Assembly: GCA_963696495.1 (NCBI GenBank)
Contig: CAVOKJ010000006.1
Span: 62,001-126,000 of the forward strand
Direction: 5' to 3'
Length of the DNA: 64,000 bases
From: Bog-756 sp963696495
GTDB lineage: Bacteria > Actinomycetota > Acidimicrobiia > Acidimicrobiales > RAAP-2
Under the pieces are notes generated by a model. It had not been told where the DNA came from, ran no database searches, and was given only the letters and a program-made list of their open reading frames with translations. The first letter of the stretch is position 1. Each line of letters opens with the position of its first letter. Below, piece after piece: positions 34,500-43,645 of this stretch. The translations under genes were made by a program, and so were the position numbers.

Positions 34500-35696
34500 T
34501 CAGGGCGCCAGGACGAGCGGCATCCGGGTGGCACCGCGGACGAGTGTCGACCGGAGGTACTCCACCCCGCCCACCAGTTCGTACCGGGGATAGCGGACCA
34601 GCAGCTCTTCGAAGAAGATCCGCGCCTCGAGCCGGGCGAGTGCGGCACCCAGACACAGGTGCTCCCCGAAGCCGAAGGCCAGGTGGGTGGGAGCCACCGG
34701 ACGGCGGATGTCGAGTTGTCCGGCCGTCGGCCCGAAGACCGCCTCGTCGCGGTTCCCCGATGCATAGAGCATGACGAGGAAGTCTCCGGCGGCGACGCCC
34801 TCACCGCCGAGTTCGACGTCGACCACGGCCGTGCGGCCGAAGGCCTGGATGGGAGTCACCCATCGGAGCAGTTCCTCCACCGCCGTGGGCAGCAGCGACA
34901 GGTCGTCGGCCAGTTCGGCGCGCTGATCCGGTGCCTGGTGCAGCGCCTCGAGGCCCCCCGAAATGAGGGTCCGGGTCGTCTCGTTGCCTGCCACGAGCAG
35001 CGTCATGCAGAATCCCATGATCTCGAGGCGGTTCAGCCGCCGGCCGTCGAGCTCGGTGCCCTTCAGGATCTCGAGGAGATCGTTGCCGTCCGTGGCCGGC
35101 GAGTCGATGTGGGCCGTCAGGAATTCGGCCATCTGGCCGAGTTCGGCCCCGGAACCCGGCGTGTCGAGTCGATCGGGCGCGGCGATGATGGCATCGGACC
35201 ACCGGCGGAAGATCTGACGATCGGCGTCGCCCACTCCGAACAGCTCGGCGATCACCACGATGGGGACCACGGAGGCGAGGGCGTCGACCGCATCCACCGG
35301 CTGGTCGGGCACGACAGCATCCAGGGCCTCTCTGACGGTTCCGCGGATCGTCTCCTCGAGACGGCTGACGGCCCTCGGTGTGAATTGGCGGTTCACGACC
35401 TTGCGGTAGAGGGCGTGGACCGGAGGGTCGAGATGAAGGATCGAGAAGGTGTTGAGGCCCCCCGATCCGTCCGAGCGCATCGGGTCGTTGATCAGGACGC
35501 CCCGTCCCGACACGAACCGGTCGGGGTCGCGGCTGATCGTACGGATGTCGTCGTAACGGGTCACCGCCCAGCTGCCGTCCCGTGTGCGGGAAACCGGTGC
35601 CTGCGTCCGGAGGTCGGCGAGGATGTCGAAATAGTCGGACCGGAGGTAGAAGCCCGGTCGGGTGAGGTCGAGTTGGAAGTCGGCCGGATCGGCCAT
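34500..35696 (-). CDS. Cytochrome P450 (class I)
   Basis: 398 residues. I-helix VAGNETT, K-helix EELLR and haem loop FGFGEHLCLGAALARLE with Cys 348 are all present. The N-terminus DFQLDLTRPGFYLRSDYFDILADLR resembles CYP families acting on terpenoids or fatty-acid-like substrates in mycobacteria and relatives. It is divergent from the TetR gene with a palindromic operator between them. Electron-transfer partners are not encoded nearby. Confidence 0.93.
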   Translation of the reverse strand: MADPADFQLDLTRPGFYLRSDYFDILADLRTQAPVSRTRDGSWAVTRYDDIRTISRDPDRFVSGRGVLINDPMRSDGSGGLNTFSILHLDPPVHALYRKVVNRQFTPRAVSRLEETIRGTVREALDAVVPDQPVDAVDALASVVPIVVIAELFGVGDADRQIFRRWSDAIIAAPDRLDTPGSGAELGQMAEFLTAHIDSPATDGNDLLEILKGTELDGRRLNRLEIMGFCMTLLVAGNETTRTLISGGLEALHQAPDQRAELADDLSLLPTAVEELLRWVTPIQAFGRTAVVDVELGGEGVAAGDFLVMLYASGNRDEAVFGPTAGQLDIRRPVAPTHLAFGFGEHLCLGAALARLEARIFFEELLVRYPRYELVGGVEYLRSTLVRGATRMPLVLAP

Positions 35697-35804
35697 CGAG
35701 GCTCCTCGGGTTCTGGGCTGTCGACGACACGACGGGTCGTGGCCGAGGGGTCGCGGCCCGTCGGGATCGGGGTCGGGGGCGACGTCCGGTGTAGGCTGGC
35801 TACC

Positions 35805-35830
35805 TTTACATATTCTTTGTCATATGTAAA
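35805..35830. promoter_or_regulatory. AT-rich palindrome TTTACATAT-N8-ATATGTAAA (operator 2)
   Basis: Nine-base perfect arms lie between the P450 and TetR genes, in an AT-rich island of otherwise GC-rich DNA. Possible -10 sequences TAAATA/TATGTA sit just before GTG 35842. The core TTACATA-N10-TATGTAA has the same geometry as operator 1. Confidence 0.7.
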
Positions 35831-35841
35831 TATCTCACCTT

Positions 35842-36417
35842 GTGGCCACCCGGAACACGAGCGCCGAGCTCATTCTCGCCGCAGCACGGAGCGCCATCGC
35901 CGCCAAGGGCCCCGGAAGGCTCACCCTGTCGGAGGTGGCTTCCGCCGCCGGCGTTTCCCGGCCCACCCTCTACCGGTGGTTCCCGACCAAGGACGATCTG
36001 CTCACCGCCCTCACGGAGTACGAGCGGGCCCAGTTCGACGAGGGCCTCCGGGCTGCGATCGACGCCCACCGGACACCGGCGCGGCGGTTGGATTCGGCCC
36101 TTCGGTACCTGGTCACGTACCTGGACGGGTCGGTGGGATCCGATCCCATCGGGGTCGATCCGGAATTCGCGCTCCGATCGCTCAACGACTCCCTGAGCGA
36201 CCAGGTCGAGATCCTGGTCCGCTTGCTCGGCCCCGCACTCGACCAGGTGCCCGCCGTGCGCTCCAAGACGATGACCCGCGGGCAAGCCGCCGAGCTGTTC
36301 CTGCGGGTGGCCTACTCCCACTACCTGGTGCCGCACCCCGACACCGAGGAGCTGTTGGCTTCGGTTCGGGCGTTCGCCGGGCTGCCGCGACGCTCGTTGA
36401 CGAGAGCGGTCGGATGA
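35842..36417 (+). CDS. TetR/AcrR-family regulator of the P450 module
   Basis: 191 residues, GTG 35842, nearly leaderless. The HTH is complete: LTLSEVASAAGVSRPTLYRWFPTKDDLLTAL. The ligand domain is short. It is divergent from the P450 and overlaps the next coding frame's ATG (ATGA at 36414-36417). It probably represses its own operon, the P450 and the SDR through the two TTACA inverted repeats, which are released when a ligand binds. Confidence 0.88.
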   Translation: MATRNTSAELILAAARSAIAAKGPGRLTLSEVASAAGVSRPTLYRWFPTKDDLLTALTEYERAQFDEGLRAAIDAHRTPARRLDSALRYLVTYLDGSVGSDPIGVDPEFALRSLNDSLSDQVEILVRLLGPALDQVPAVRSKTMTRGQAAELFLRVAYSHYLVPHPDTEELLASVRAFAGLPRRSLTRAVG

Positions 36418-36480
36418 ACCACCTGCCGGGCGGATCGGTCGGTGGTGCCCCTTCCCGGGACCACCACGCTCACCACAGGC

Positions 36481-36548
36481 AACCGACCTCGAAGCAACCG
36501 ACCTCGAAGCAACCGACCTCGAAGCAACCGACCTCGAAGCAACCGACC
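36481..36548. repeat. 15-bp tandem repeat, four copies plus a partial
   Basis: The unit AACCGACCTCGAAGC starts at 36481, 36496, 36511 and 36526, all four identical, followed by AACCGACC. In one frame it would encode (QPTSK)n. It lies between the TetR stop and the likely start of the DUF1214 gene. Confidence 0.9.
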
Positions 36549-36564
36549 AGAAGGAGGCACTCCC

Positions 36565-36600
36565 GTGCTCGCTTCACCATCCCCTCGAGTCCAGGCGTGA
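36565..36600 (+). CDS. Possible 11-codon leader peptide
   Basis: GTG 36565 follows AAGGAGG (36551-36557) by seven bases, the best ribosome-binding site in this area. The frame ends at TGA 36598-36600, overlapping GTG 36597 of the DUF1214 gene (GTGA). Translation of the leader could couple to the main gene. It may also be a chance frame. Confidence 0.35.
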   Translation: MLASPSPRVQA

Positions 36601-37826
36601 GTTCGTTCAACAACCCGGCCTGGCTCCCCTTTTCGGTGAGCGAGGCCGCCTCGGCCGGCGATGCCACCGGCCAGGATCTCGAATCCGGTCAGGCGTGGGA
36701 CCACCTGCTGGACACGCTCAGGCGGACCGGCGAGATCGTGCTGTCCGACTCCGTCCCCCACGAGCCGGTGGACATGGCCTCCGGCTTCCGCCACCTCCTC
36801 GTCCTGTTGGGCGTGGGTATCGACGAGCTCCTGCGACGGGGGCTGGACCAGGTCCCGGCGGTGAAGCCCTCGGGCATGGACGCCGCCTACAAGTGGGGCA
36901 TGGAGTGCCCGGACTGCATCTACGTGGGATCGGCGCTCAAGGGCGGGACGACCTACCGACTGTGGGGGAAACGGGGCACCGCCCGCTATGTGGGCCTGCA
37001 GATCATGGCGGGGATGGCCTCGAGCGCCAATGCGCTGATCGACGAGTTCGAGCTGGGGCCGGACGGGGAGTTCGAGATCATCCTCTCGGCCGAGCCCCAC
37101 GGGGGCAACTGGATCCCCCTCGACGAGAACGCCACCGTGCTGGTCGTCCGCCACTTCTTCTACGACTGGGAGCATGAGGTGCCCGTCACCATGTCCATCG
37201 AGCCGCTCTCGGGTCCCGTGGCCGTCGAAGAGCGCGGACCGACGGAGCCCAAGGCGGCCATGGCCCGTCAGGTGATCGCCCTGGGTGACTTCTTGGAGGA
37301 GAACCTCAAATTCTTCCTGGGCTTCTCCAATCCCGATGCACCCAACACGTTCCTCCCACCCTTGGACGGAACGGCGATGGGGGCCGCGGCCGAGAACCGT
37401 CCGGTCATCGGATCGTGGAAGCTTGCCCCCGACGAGGCACTGATCATCGAGGTCACACCGCCGGAGGGCCTCTATTGGAGCTACTCGTTGGGGAACATCT
37501 GGTGGGAGACCATCGACTACGGCAACCGCCAGTCGAGCCTCAACGGGCATCAGGCGGTGGTGGACGATGACGGGATCGTGCGTGTGGTGGTGGCCCATCG
37601 GGATCCGGGCGTCGCCAATTGGCTCGACACCGCCGGGCACAGCCAAGGGCCGATCATCCTGCGATGCGTCCGCACGGAGACCGCCCCGGTGCCGGCGAGC
37701 AGGGTGGTGTCCTTCGACCGGCTGGCCGAGGAGCTGCCCCCGGACACCCGACGGGTCTCACCGGGCGAGCGGGCGGCGGCCATCGACATACGCCGGAAGG
37801 CCGTGAGCAGACGGTTCGCCCGATGA
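36597..37826 (+). CDS. DUF1214-domain protein
   Basis: 409 residues if read from GTG 36597; ATG 36414 is in frame and overlaps the TetR stop but would translate the 15-bp repeat as QPTSK units. The C-terminal region YWSYSLGNIWWETIDYGNRQ is the DUF1214 signature, and the middle has YKWGMECPDCIYVGSALKGG. The domain appears in many actinobacterial catabolic clusters, often beside a sulfotransferase, as here. The function is unknown. Its stop overlaps the next ATG, so the two genes form one operon. Confidence 0.8.
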   Translation: MSSFNNPAWLPFSVSEAASAGDATGQDLESGQAWDHLLDTLRRTGEIVLSDSVPHEPVDMASGFRHLLVLLGVGIDELLRRGLDQVPAVKPSGMDAAYKWGMECPDCIYVGSALKGGTTYRLWGKRGTARYVGLQIMAGMASSANALIDEFELGPDGEFEIILSAEPHGGNWIPLDENATVLVVRHFFYDWEHEVPVTMSIEPLSGPVAVEERGPTEPKAAMARQVIALGDFLEENLKFFLGFSNPDAPNTFLPPLDGTAMGAAAENRPVIGSWKLAPDEALIIEVTPPEGLYWSYSLGNIWWETIDYGNRQSSLNGHQAVVDDDGIVRVVVAHRDPGVANWLDTAGHSQGPIILRCVRTETAPVPASRVVSFDRLAEELPPDTRRVSPGERAAAIDIRRKAVSRRFAR

Positions 37827-38974
37827 CCCTCGACGTCGACCAGATCGAGACGGACGCCAGGGCCCAGGCAGGCCTCGACGACACCGGGGGTGACCACTAC
37901 CGCGAGGGCCTCGAACGTCTGGTGGCGTCGATGAACGAGGAGGGTGGGCTCACCGAGATGGGCGAGGCCATGCAACAGATGCGCTTGAGCATCCTGCTGG
38001 CCGCCCGGCTGGGGGTCGAAGAGACCTTCCGACTCCACCCCGAGATCGACGACCAGGTCATCGACGGACCGGTCTTCGTCATCGGCCTGCCCCGCACCGG
38101 CACCACCGCACTCAGCCAGCTGGTGGCGGCCGACCCCCAGTTCCGCTCGCTCCGGACGTGGGAGTCGGCCTCGCCGGTCCCTCCTCCGGAAAAGGAGACT
38201 GAGCACACCGACCGCCGGATCGCCGCCACCGAACAGGGCATCGCCATGATGAACGAGGCCTTCCCCCTCATGCAGACCATGCACAACGCCGAGGCCGACA
38301 CCCCCACCGAGTGCCAGGACCTCATGGGGATGAGCTTCCGGACCGCCCACTTCGACGGCTTCGCCCGCGTGCCCTCCTACATGGCGTGGGTCCTCGACAC
38401 CGACATGAGGGAGACCTACCGCTATCACCGACGGGTCCTGCGCCTGCTCCAGTGGCACTGTCCGCCCACGCTCTGGCACCTCAAGACGCCGGTGCACATG
38501 TTCGCCCTCGATGCCCTGGTGGAGGCCTACCCGAACGCCCGCTTCCTCTGGAGCCACCGGGATCCGGCCAGTGTGATCGGCTCGGTCTGCAGTCTCATCC
38601 ACTACACCAGGAGCTGGAGCAGCGACCGCGACGACTCCGTCGAACTGGGTGCCGAACAGCTCGACCGGTGGTGGCTCGCCGTCCGGCGGGCCATGGATTT
38701 CCGGGAGCGGGCCGGAGACGACCGGTTCGCCGACATCTCGTTCTCGGAGCTCCAGACGGACCCCCTGGCCGCCCTGGAACGGGGCCTGACCCGGATCGGT
38801 CTCCGCTTCGACGATCGCTCCCGATCCTCGGTGGCGGAGTGGGCCGGCACCCACGAGCCCGGTGCCCACGGCACCCACTCCTACCAGCTCTCCGACTACG
38901 GCCTCGAACCCGATCAGATCAGAGAGCGGTTCGCCCCCTACTACGCCGCCTTCGATGTCGAGGCGCCCGGCTGA
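37823..38974 (+). CDS. Sulfotransferase family protein (Sulfotransfer_3-like)
   Basis: 383 residues, ATG 37823 overlapping the previous stop (ATGA). The PAPS 5'-phosphosulfate loop is FVIGLPRTGTT (86-95 region). The 3'-phosphate region is RFLWSHRDPASVIGSVCSL. The N-terminus is unusually long for simple sulfotransferases but normal for this mycobacterial type. It would sulfate a hydroxyl group, such as the product of the nearby P450, or act as a PAPS-binding lipid-modifying enzyme. Confidence 0.85.
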   Translation: MTLDVDQIETDARAQAGLDDTGGDHYREGLERLVASMNEEGGLTEMGEAMQQMRLSILLAARLGVEETFRLHPEIDDQVIDGPVFVIGLPRTGTTALSQLVAADPQFRSLRTWESASPVPPPEKETEHTDRRIAATEQGIAMMNEAFPLMQTMHNAEADTPTECQDLMGMSFRTAHFDGFARVPSYMAWVLDTDMRETYRYHRRVLRLLQWHCPPTLWHLKTPVHMFALDALVEAYPNARFLWSHRDPASVIGSVCSLIHYTRSWSSDRDDSVELGAEQLDRWWLAVRRAMDFRERAGDDRFADISFSELQTDPLAALERGLTRIGLRFDDRSRSSVAEWAGTHEPGAHGTHSYQLSDYGLEPDQIRERFAPYYAAFDVEAPG

Positions 38975-39055
38975 CCCTCCCGGCCGGTGGTCCTGACAGT
39001 CGTGGTGTGCCGGTCGTCGACCGCGCCGCCCCGGCGACGGCAAATGTCCGGATCG

Positions 39056-39700
39056 CTACCGGCGGTCAAAGGTGACGTGGGTGACGCCGCTCGGCGTGCT
39101 GACCGCCTCCACATCGAACCGCCGTTCCAACTCCTCGAGTCCGTCCCACAGCCGCTCGCCACGCCCGAGGACGATGGGGACGATCACGACGTGCAGGTGG
39201 TCGATCAGATCGGCGGCGAGGAACTGGCGGACGGTCGAGGGGCCGCCACCGATGCGCACGTCCAGCCCACCGGCAGCCTCCCGGGCGATCTCCAGGGCTC
39301 CGGCCGGTCCGGCGTCGATGAAGTGGAAGGTCGTTCCGCCCTCCATGTGGAGTGACGGCCTCGGGTAGTGCGTGAGCACGAACACCGGCGTGTGGAAGGG
39401 AGGGTCGTCACCCCACCACCCCTCCCATTCCTCGTCGGCCCACGGGCCGCGCTGAGGCCCGAACTTGTTGCGGCCCATGATCTCGGCGCCGATGCCGGCC
39501 GCCCAGTTGCTGGCGAAGGCGTCGTCGGGGCCGGTGCTCCCACCCGTCTCGCCGTGCATGGTGCGGAACGAGCGGGTGGCGAAGAACCACTCCATGAGCC
39601 GGCCCTCGGCGTGTCCGAAGGGTTGTTCGAGGGTCTGCCCCTCACCGGTGCTGAAGCCGTCGAGTGAGACGGCGAAGTTGTGGACACGGACCAATGACAT
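39056..39700 (-). CDS. Dihydrofolate-reductase-like (RibD C-terminal) protein
   Basis: 214 residues from ATG 39700. The start MSLVRVHNFAVSLDGFSTG and the glycine-rich GGLDVRIGGGPSTVRQFL are the NADPH-binding elements of the RibD C-terminal domain. EIMGRNKFG and PVFVLTHYPRPSLHMEGG are also typical. Members reduce pterin- or uracil-like rings. It is a stand-alone member, not part of a riboflavin operon. Confidence 0.87.
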   Translation of the reverse strand: MSLVRVHNFAVSLDGFSTGEGQTLEQPFGHAEGRLMEWFFATRSFRTMHGETGGSTGPDDAFASNWAAGIGAEIMGRNKFGPQRGPWADEEWEGWWGDDPPFHTPVFVLTHYPRPSLHMEGGTTFHFIDAGPAGALEIAREAAGGLDVRIGGGPSTVRQFLAADLIDHLHVVIVPIVLGRGERLWDGLEELERRFDVEAVSTPSGVTHVTFDRR

Positions 39701-39885
39701 GTGGGGACGCTCCAGGGAAGGCGGCGGGGATCTCGGTGTGCGAGCGTTCAGGTCTCGCCACACCGCTGGACGACGGATAGACGGGCGACACCAGCCTGAA
39801 TCATCGCGGGCGACCAGGCAAGTGTCGGAGGATCCGCCGCCGGCCGTCGCCCCATGGGACACGGCTCGAGCGTCCCACCCCGGGT

Positions 39886-40416
39886 TCAACCCATGGACTT
39901 CGCTCCGTCGATGGTCTCGCGGATGATGTCGGCGTGGCCGGCGTGTTGGGCCGTCTCGGCCACGATGTGCAGGAGCACCCGGCGAGCGGACCACTCTGCG
40001 CCGGGCTCGAACCACGGGGCCTCGGGGAGCGGGTGGGATGCATCCAGGGAGGGCAGGGCGGCAACCAGATCGTCGGTTCGACGGGCCACGGCCTCGTAGC
40101 GGGCGACCAGGGCAGGGAGGCTCTCCTCCTCCCCCATTCGAAAGCCGGCGGCGTGGGCCTCGTCGGCGGCCTCGTCGGCTCCGGAGCCGTGGGCGTCCGG
40201 GCCCTCCTCGATGAAGCGGACCCAGCCCTCCTCGACGAGGCTGACGTGCTTGATGATCCCGCCGAGGGAGAGCTGGCTGGCCGTGGGAGTGAGCCGGACC
40301 TGGGCCTCGGTCAGGCCCCGGACGGTGCGGAGCAGGAGCCCGCGGTGCTCGTTCAGGGCGCGCTGCAGGTCGTTCCGCTCGAGGTCGGTCACGGCGGTGG
40401 GGGTGTCGATGGTCAT
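39886..40416 (-). CDS. DinB-family (DUF664-like) protein
   Basis: 176 residues of a four-helix bundle. The metal histidines lie in IIKHVSLVE and HIVAETAQHAGHADIIRE, the DinB/DUF664 pattern. Many act as thiol S-transferases with bacillithiol or mycothiol. It is divergent from the WYL regulator and so probably controlled by it. Confidence 0.87.
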   Translation of the reverse strand: MTIDTPTAVTDLERNDLQRALNEHRGLLLRTVRGLTEAQVRLTPTASQLSLGGIIKHVSLVEEGWVRFIEEGPDAHGSGADEAADEAHAAGFRMGEEESLPALVARYEAVARRTDDLVAALPSLDASHPLPEAPWFEPGAEWSARRVLLHIVAETAQHAGHADIIRETIDGAKSMG

Positions 40417-40472
40417 GGGCTGGCCCTTTCCTATGGGTGTCTGCTGGATGGGTCCACCGTACGGGCCTTAGC

Positions 40473-40487
40473 GGCCAGATTCTGGCC
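40473..40487. promoter_or_regulatory. Palindrome GGCCAGA-T-TCTGGCC between DinB and WYL genes
   Basis: Perfect 7+1+7 inverted repeat in a 94-bp divergent gap. TAATAC at 40497-40502 would make the WYL message leaderless from ATG 40511. The palindrome lies just upstream, as expected for autoregulation. Confidence 0.6.
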
Positions 40488-40510
40488 TAAATCCTGTAAT
40501 ACTTGGCCGA

Positions 40511-41497
40511 ATGACGTCCCCGGGCACACGCACGCTCAGACTGCTGTCCCTCCTGCAGTCCCGGCGCTACTGGACCGGGACCGAACTGGCCGCTCGGCTC
40601 GAGGTATCGCCCCGCACCCTCCGCCGTGACGTCGACCGCCTCCGGGACCTGGGCTACCCGGTCGAGGCCCGGAGGGGCGTGGACGGGGGCTACCAACTGG
40701 CGGCCGGTGCGGTGCTCCCGCCCCTCCTGCTCGACGACGACGAGGCGGTGGCCATCGGGGTGGGGCTGCACTCGGCCATCCAGGCGGGCACCGTCACCGG
40801 CATCGAGGAGTCCTCGGTGCGGGCGCTGAGCAAGGTGATCCGGGTCATGCCCTCCTCGCTCCGACGCCGCATCGACGCTCTGGCGGCGATGACCGTTCCC
40901 GCCGCCTGGCAGGAATCCGCATCCAGCGTCGATGCCGAGGTGCTGGTGTCGGTGGCCCAGGCGTGCCGCGACGGCGAGCGCCTGGAGTTCGCCTACACCG
41001 ATCACCTCGGCGAACCGAGCACCCGCGAGGTGGATCCGCACCGGCTGGTCCTGCTGGGGAGACGCTGGTATCTCGTGGCGTGGGATCTGAACCGTCACGA
41101 CTGGCGCACGTTCCGCCTGGACCGACTGGCGGAGCCGAGGGCCACGGGGGCCCACGCCATCCCCCGCCGGCCGCCCGCCGAGGACGCCGCGGCGTTCGTC
41201 CGGTCCAGTATCCAGACCGTCACGGCGCGCCACCAGGTGGACGTGCTCATCGATGCTCCCGCCGCCGTCGTCCGAGAGCGGGTCGGGCCCTGGGGCAGCC
41301 TCGAGGATGCGGGCCCCGGGCGGTGCCGGTTCCGCATGACATCGGACTCACTCGACTGGCCGACCTTGGCCCTGGGGAACGCCGCCGCCGACTTCGAGGT
41401 GCTGGCCCCGCCCGAGTTGCTGGACCACCTGAGAGACCGCGCCCGTCGCTTCGGGCGCGCCCTCGAGCGGGACTCGGCTGCCGAGCGGCGGCCCTGA
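40511..41497 (+). CDS. WYL-domain transcriptional regulator (YafY-type)
   Basis: 328 residues. The N-terminal DeoR-like HTH is RYWTGTELAARLEVSPRTLRRDVDRL. The WYL domain follows, with VDPHRLVLLGRRWYLVAWDLNRHDWRTFRLDRL, and a C-terminal WCX extension. Such proteins sense ligands or single-stranded nucleic acid. It likely controls the divergent DinB gene through the palindrome at 40473-40487. Confidence 0.88.
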   Translation: MTSPGTRTLRLLSLLQSRRYWTGTELAARLEVSPRTLRRDVDRLRDLGYPVEARRGVDGGYQLAAGAVLPPLLLDDDEAVAIGVGLHSAIQAGTVTGIEESSVRALSKVIRVMPSSLRRRIDALAAMTVPAAWQESASSVDAEVLVSVAQACRDGERLEFAYTDHLGEPSTREVDPHRLVLLGRRWYLVAWDLNRHDWRTFRLDRLAEPRATGAHAIPRRPPAEDAAAFVRSSIQTVTARHQVDVLIDAPAAVVRERVGPWGSLEDAGPGRCRFRMTSDSLDWPTLALGNAAADFEVLAPPELLDHLRDRARRFGRALERDSAAERRP

Positions 41498-41594
41498 GAC
41501 AGAACACCCTGAGACACGACGAGGCCACACCGACGGCGGGACCGTTGTCGGCCGATCTCCGCCGGGACGGATCGGCCGACCTCCTCGAGCCGGC

Positions 41595-43397
41595 TCACCC
41601 GTTGTCGACGGCCTCCGCCCGCACCACCGTGACGCCCGTGAAGTCGGGCTCCTCCCGCCACCGCTCCAGGTAGCCGATGTAGTCGAGGAGGCTTCCGGAG
41701 TAGGTGAGGTTCCGCGCGGCCCGGGCATCGATCGTCTGCTGCTCGCTGTTGTAGAAGCTGGGCGTGCAGGCGAGGAAGTAGCGGGTGCCGGCGGCACCGA
41801 CCCGGTGGAGCACCGAGAGCCACTCGTCCTCGGCGGCCTCCTCCGGCTCGATCACGGTGATCCCCTGGTCGACACACGTCTCCACGATGTGCGCCACGTG
41901 CTTGGCCGACTCGGAGAGCAGGTGCGAGAAGTTCGTGCCGAACCCACCCTGGACGAGGCTGATCAGGAGCAGGTTGGGGAAGCCGCTGGCCAGGACCCCG
42001 TGCAGCGTGTGGGCTCCCTTGGCCCACCGCTCCGAGAGCGTGATCCCGTCGCGGCCCCTGGGGTCGAACCCGAGACGCTGGTGCAGATCCGTGGTGACCT
42101 CGAAGCCGGAGGCATAGATGAGCAGATCCACCGGATACTCCACACCGTCCACGACCGGGCCGCGCCGGGTGAGCTCGTTGACCCCTCGTCCGTCGGTGTC
42201 CACCAGATGCACGTTGGGCCGGTTGAACGCCGGCAGGTAGTCGTCGTGGAAGCAGACCCGCTTGCAGTGCTTGCCCCAGTAGGGCTTCAGCTTCTCGGCC
42301 GTCTCGGGGTCCTCGACGATCTCGTCGATCCGTCGCCGGATCGCCTCCATGGTCTCGAAATCGGAACGCTCGAGTGCCTCGACCTCCTCGTCCGACTCCG
42401 GCGCCCGCTGGGTGTCGACCCACATCACCTCGGTCCAGCCGTCGTCCACGAGGTCGACCTCGGGCTGGGCGCCCGTCACCGCCTGGGTGAAGTTGACGAT
42501 CCGCTCCTTCTGCCAGCCGGGCTCGAGGCTCTGGAACCACTCGACGTCGGTGGGCTGCTGGTTGCGGACGCCCACCGCTCCCGGGGTCCGCTGGAAGACG
42601 TAGAGCTCCTTGGCCACGCGGGCGATCTGTGGCACCACCTGCACGGCGGTGGCACCGGTGCCGATGATGCCGACGCGCTTGTCGGCCAGACGGTCCATCG
42701 GCTCGGTGGGACCGCCGCCGGTGTAGCCGTAGTCCCAGCGGCTGGTGTGGAAGGCCTTTCCCTCGTAGTCCTCGATGCCGGGGATTCCCGGCAACTTGGC
42801 CTTGTGGAGGATGCCCCCGGCCAGTACCAGGAACCGGCTGGAGAGCCGGTCGCCTCGGCTGGTGGTGACCTGCCAACGCCGCGCCTCCTCGTCCCATTCG
42901 GCTCCGGTGACGTCGGTCTGGAAGAGGGCGTGGGGGTAGAGGCCGAACGTGCCGGCCAGCAGCCTGGCGTACTCGAAGATCTCCGTGGCGCTGGCATAGC
43001 GCTCGGACGGCATGAAGCCGGTCTCCTCGAGGAGCGGAAGGTACGTGTACGACTCCACGTCGCACATGCAGCCCGGGTACCGGTTCCAGTACCAGGTGCC
43101 ACCGAAGTCGCCCGCCTTCTCGACGATCCGGAAGTCGGTGATCCCGTGCTTGCCGAGGTCGATCGCCGTGAGCATCCCGGCGAAGCCGCCGCCCACGACG
43201 ACCACGGTGGTCTCCTCGACCACCGGGTCCCTGGTGAAGCCGGGTTCGACGAACGGGTCCCTGTCCAGGTCCTCGAAGTCACCCGTGAGCTCCCGCCACT
43301 GGGCCATGCCCTCCGGGCGCAGGCGCTTCTGCTGCTCCGTCCGGTACCGCTGACGGAGCTGCTCGATCGGGGGGGCCCCGTCGATGTCGTCCTCCAT
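41595..43397 (-). CDS. Flavin-dependent Baeyer-Villiger-type monooxygenase, long form
   Basis: 600 residues. After a 60-residue N-terminal extension, VVVVGGGFAG (glycines 69-74) binds FAD. The second dinucleotide motif is GIIGTGATA (243-251), with Ala for the third Gly. YEGKAFHTSRW (211-221) is the BVMO fingerprint with Tyr for Phe. The layout matches phenylacetone- and acetophenone-type BVMOs. It inserts oxygen beside a ketone. Three kilobases away lies a cupin of the dihydroxyacetophenone dioxygenase type, so an aryl ketone is a possible substrate. Its best substrate is unknown. Confidence 0.9.
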   Translation of the reverse strand: MEDDIDGAPPIEQLRQRYRTEQQKRLRPEGMAQWRELTGDFEDLDRDPFVEPGFTRDPVVEETTVVVVGGGFAGMLTAIDLGKHGITDFRIVEKAGDFGGTWYWNRYPGCMCDVESYTYLPLLEETGFMPSERYASATEIFEYARLLAGTFGLYPHALFQTDVTGAEWDEEARRWQVTTSRGDRLSSRFLVLAGGILHKAKLPGIPGIEDYEGKAFHTSRWDYGYTGGGPTEPMDRLADKRVGIIGTGATAVQVVPQIARVAKELYVFQRTPGAVGVRNQQPTDVEWFQSLEPGWQKERIVNFTQAVTGAQPEVDLVDDGWTEVMWVDTQRAPESDEEVEALERSDFETMEAIRRRIDEIVEDPETAEKLKPYWGKHCKRVCFHDDYLPAFNRPNVHLVDTDGRGVNELTRRGPVVDGVEYPVDLLIYASGFEVTTDLHQRLGFDPRGRDGITLSERWAKGAHTLHGVLASGFPNLLLISLVQGGFGTNFSHLLSESAKHVAHIVETCVDQGITVIEPEEAAEDEWLSVLHRVGAAGTRYFLACTPSFYNSEQQTIDARAARNLTYSGSLLDYIGYLERWREEPDFTGVTVVRAEAVDNG

Positions 43398-43645
43398 GGT
43401 TGTCGCCCTTCCCGTGTGGTCCGCGCCTGTCGACCGGTTCAGTCGGTGAGGATCCTGACACGCCCAGCGGCCCGACCAGAAGTTGGGTGGTCAGACGGGG
43501 TGCTCCCGATCCGGTTCGTCACCTTCCGTCGCACCGGGCCGGCTCCGCAGCACCTCAGCGGCAAAGCAGGCCGAGTCCGCTCCTCACCCGCACCGTGGGG
43601 TGATCGCTCCCCGACGGATGTCGGCGGGCAACCATGGGCACAGTC

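Noticed and set aside
34134..36413. A plus-strand open frame extending the DUF1214 protein by over 700 codons
   Set aside because: It is antisense to the P450 and SDR and passes through the TetR gene in another frame. The extension has no domain and no codon bias.
36481..36548. The 15-bp repeats as a CRISPR array
   Set aside because: Units are contiguous with no spacers, only 15 bp long and there are no cas genes.
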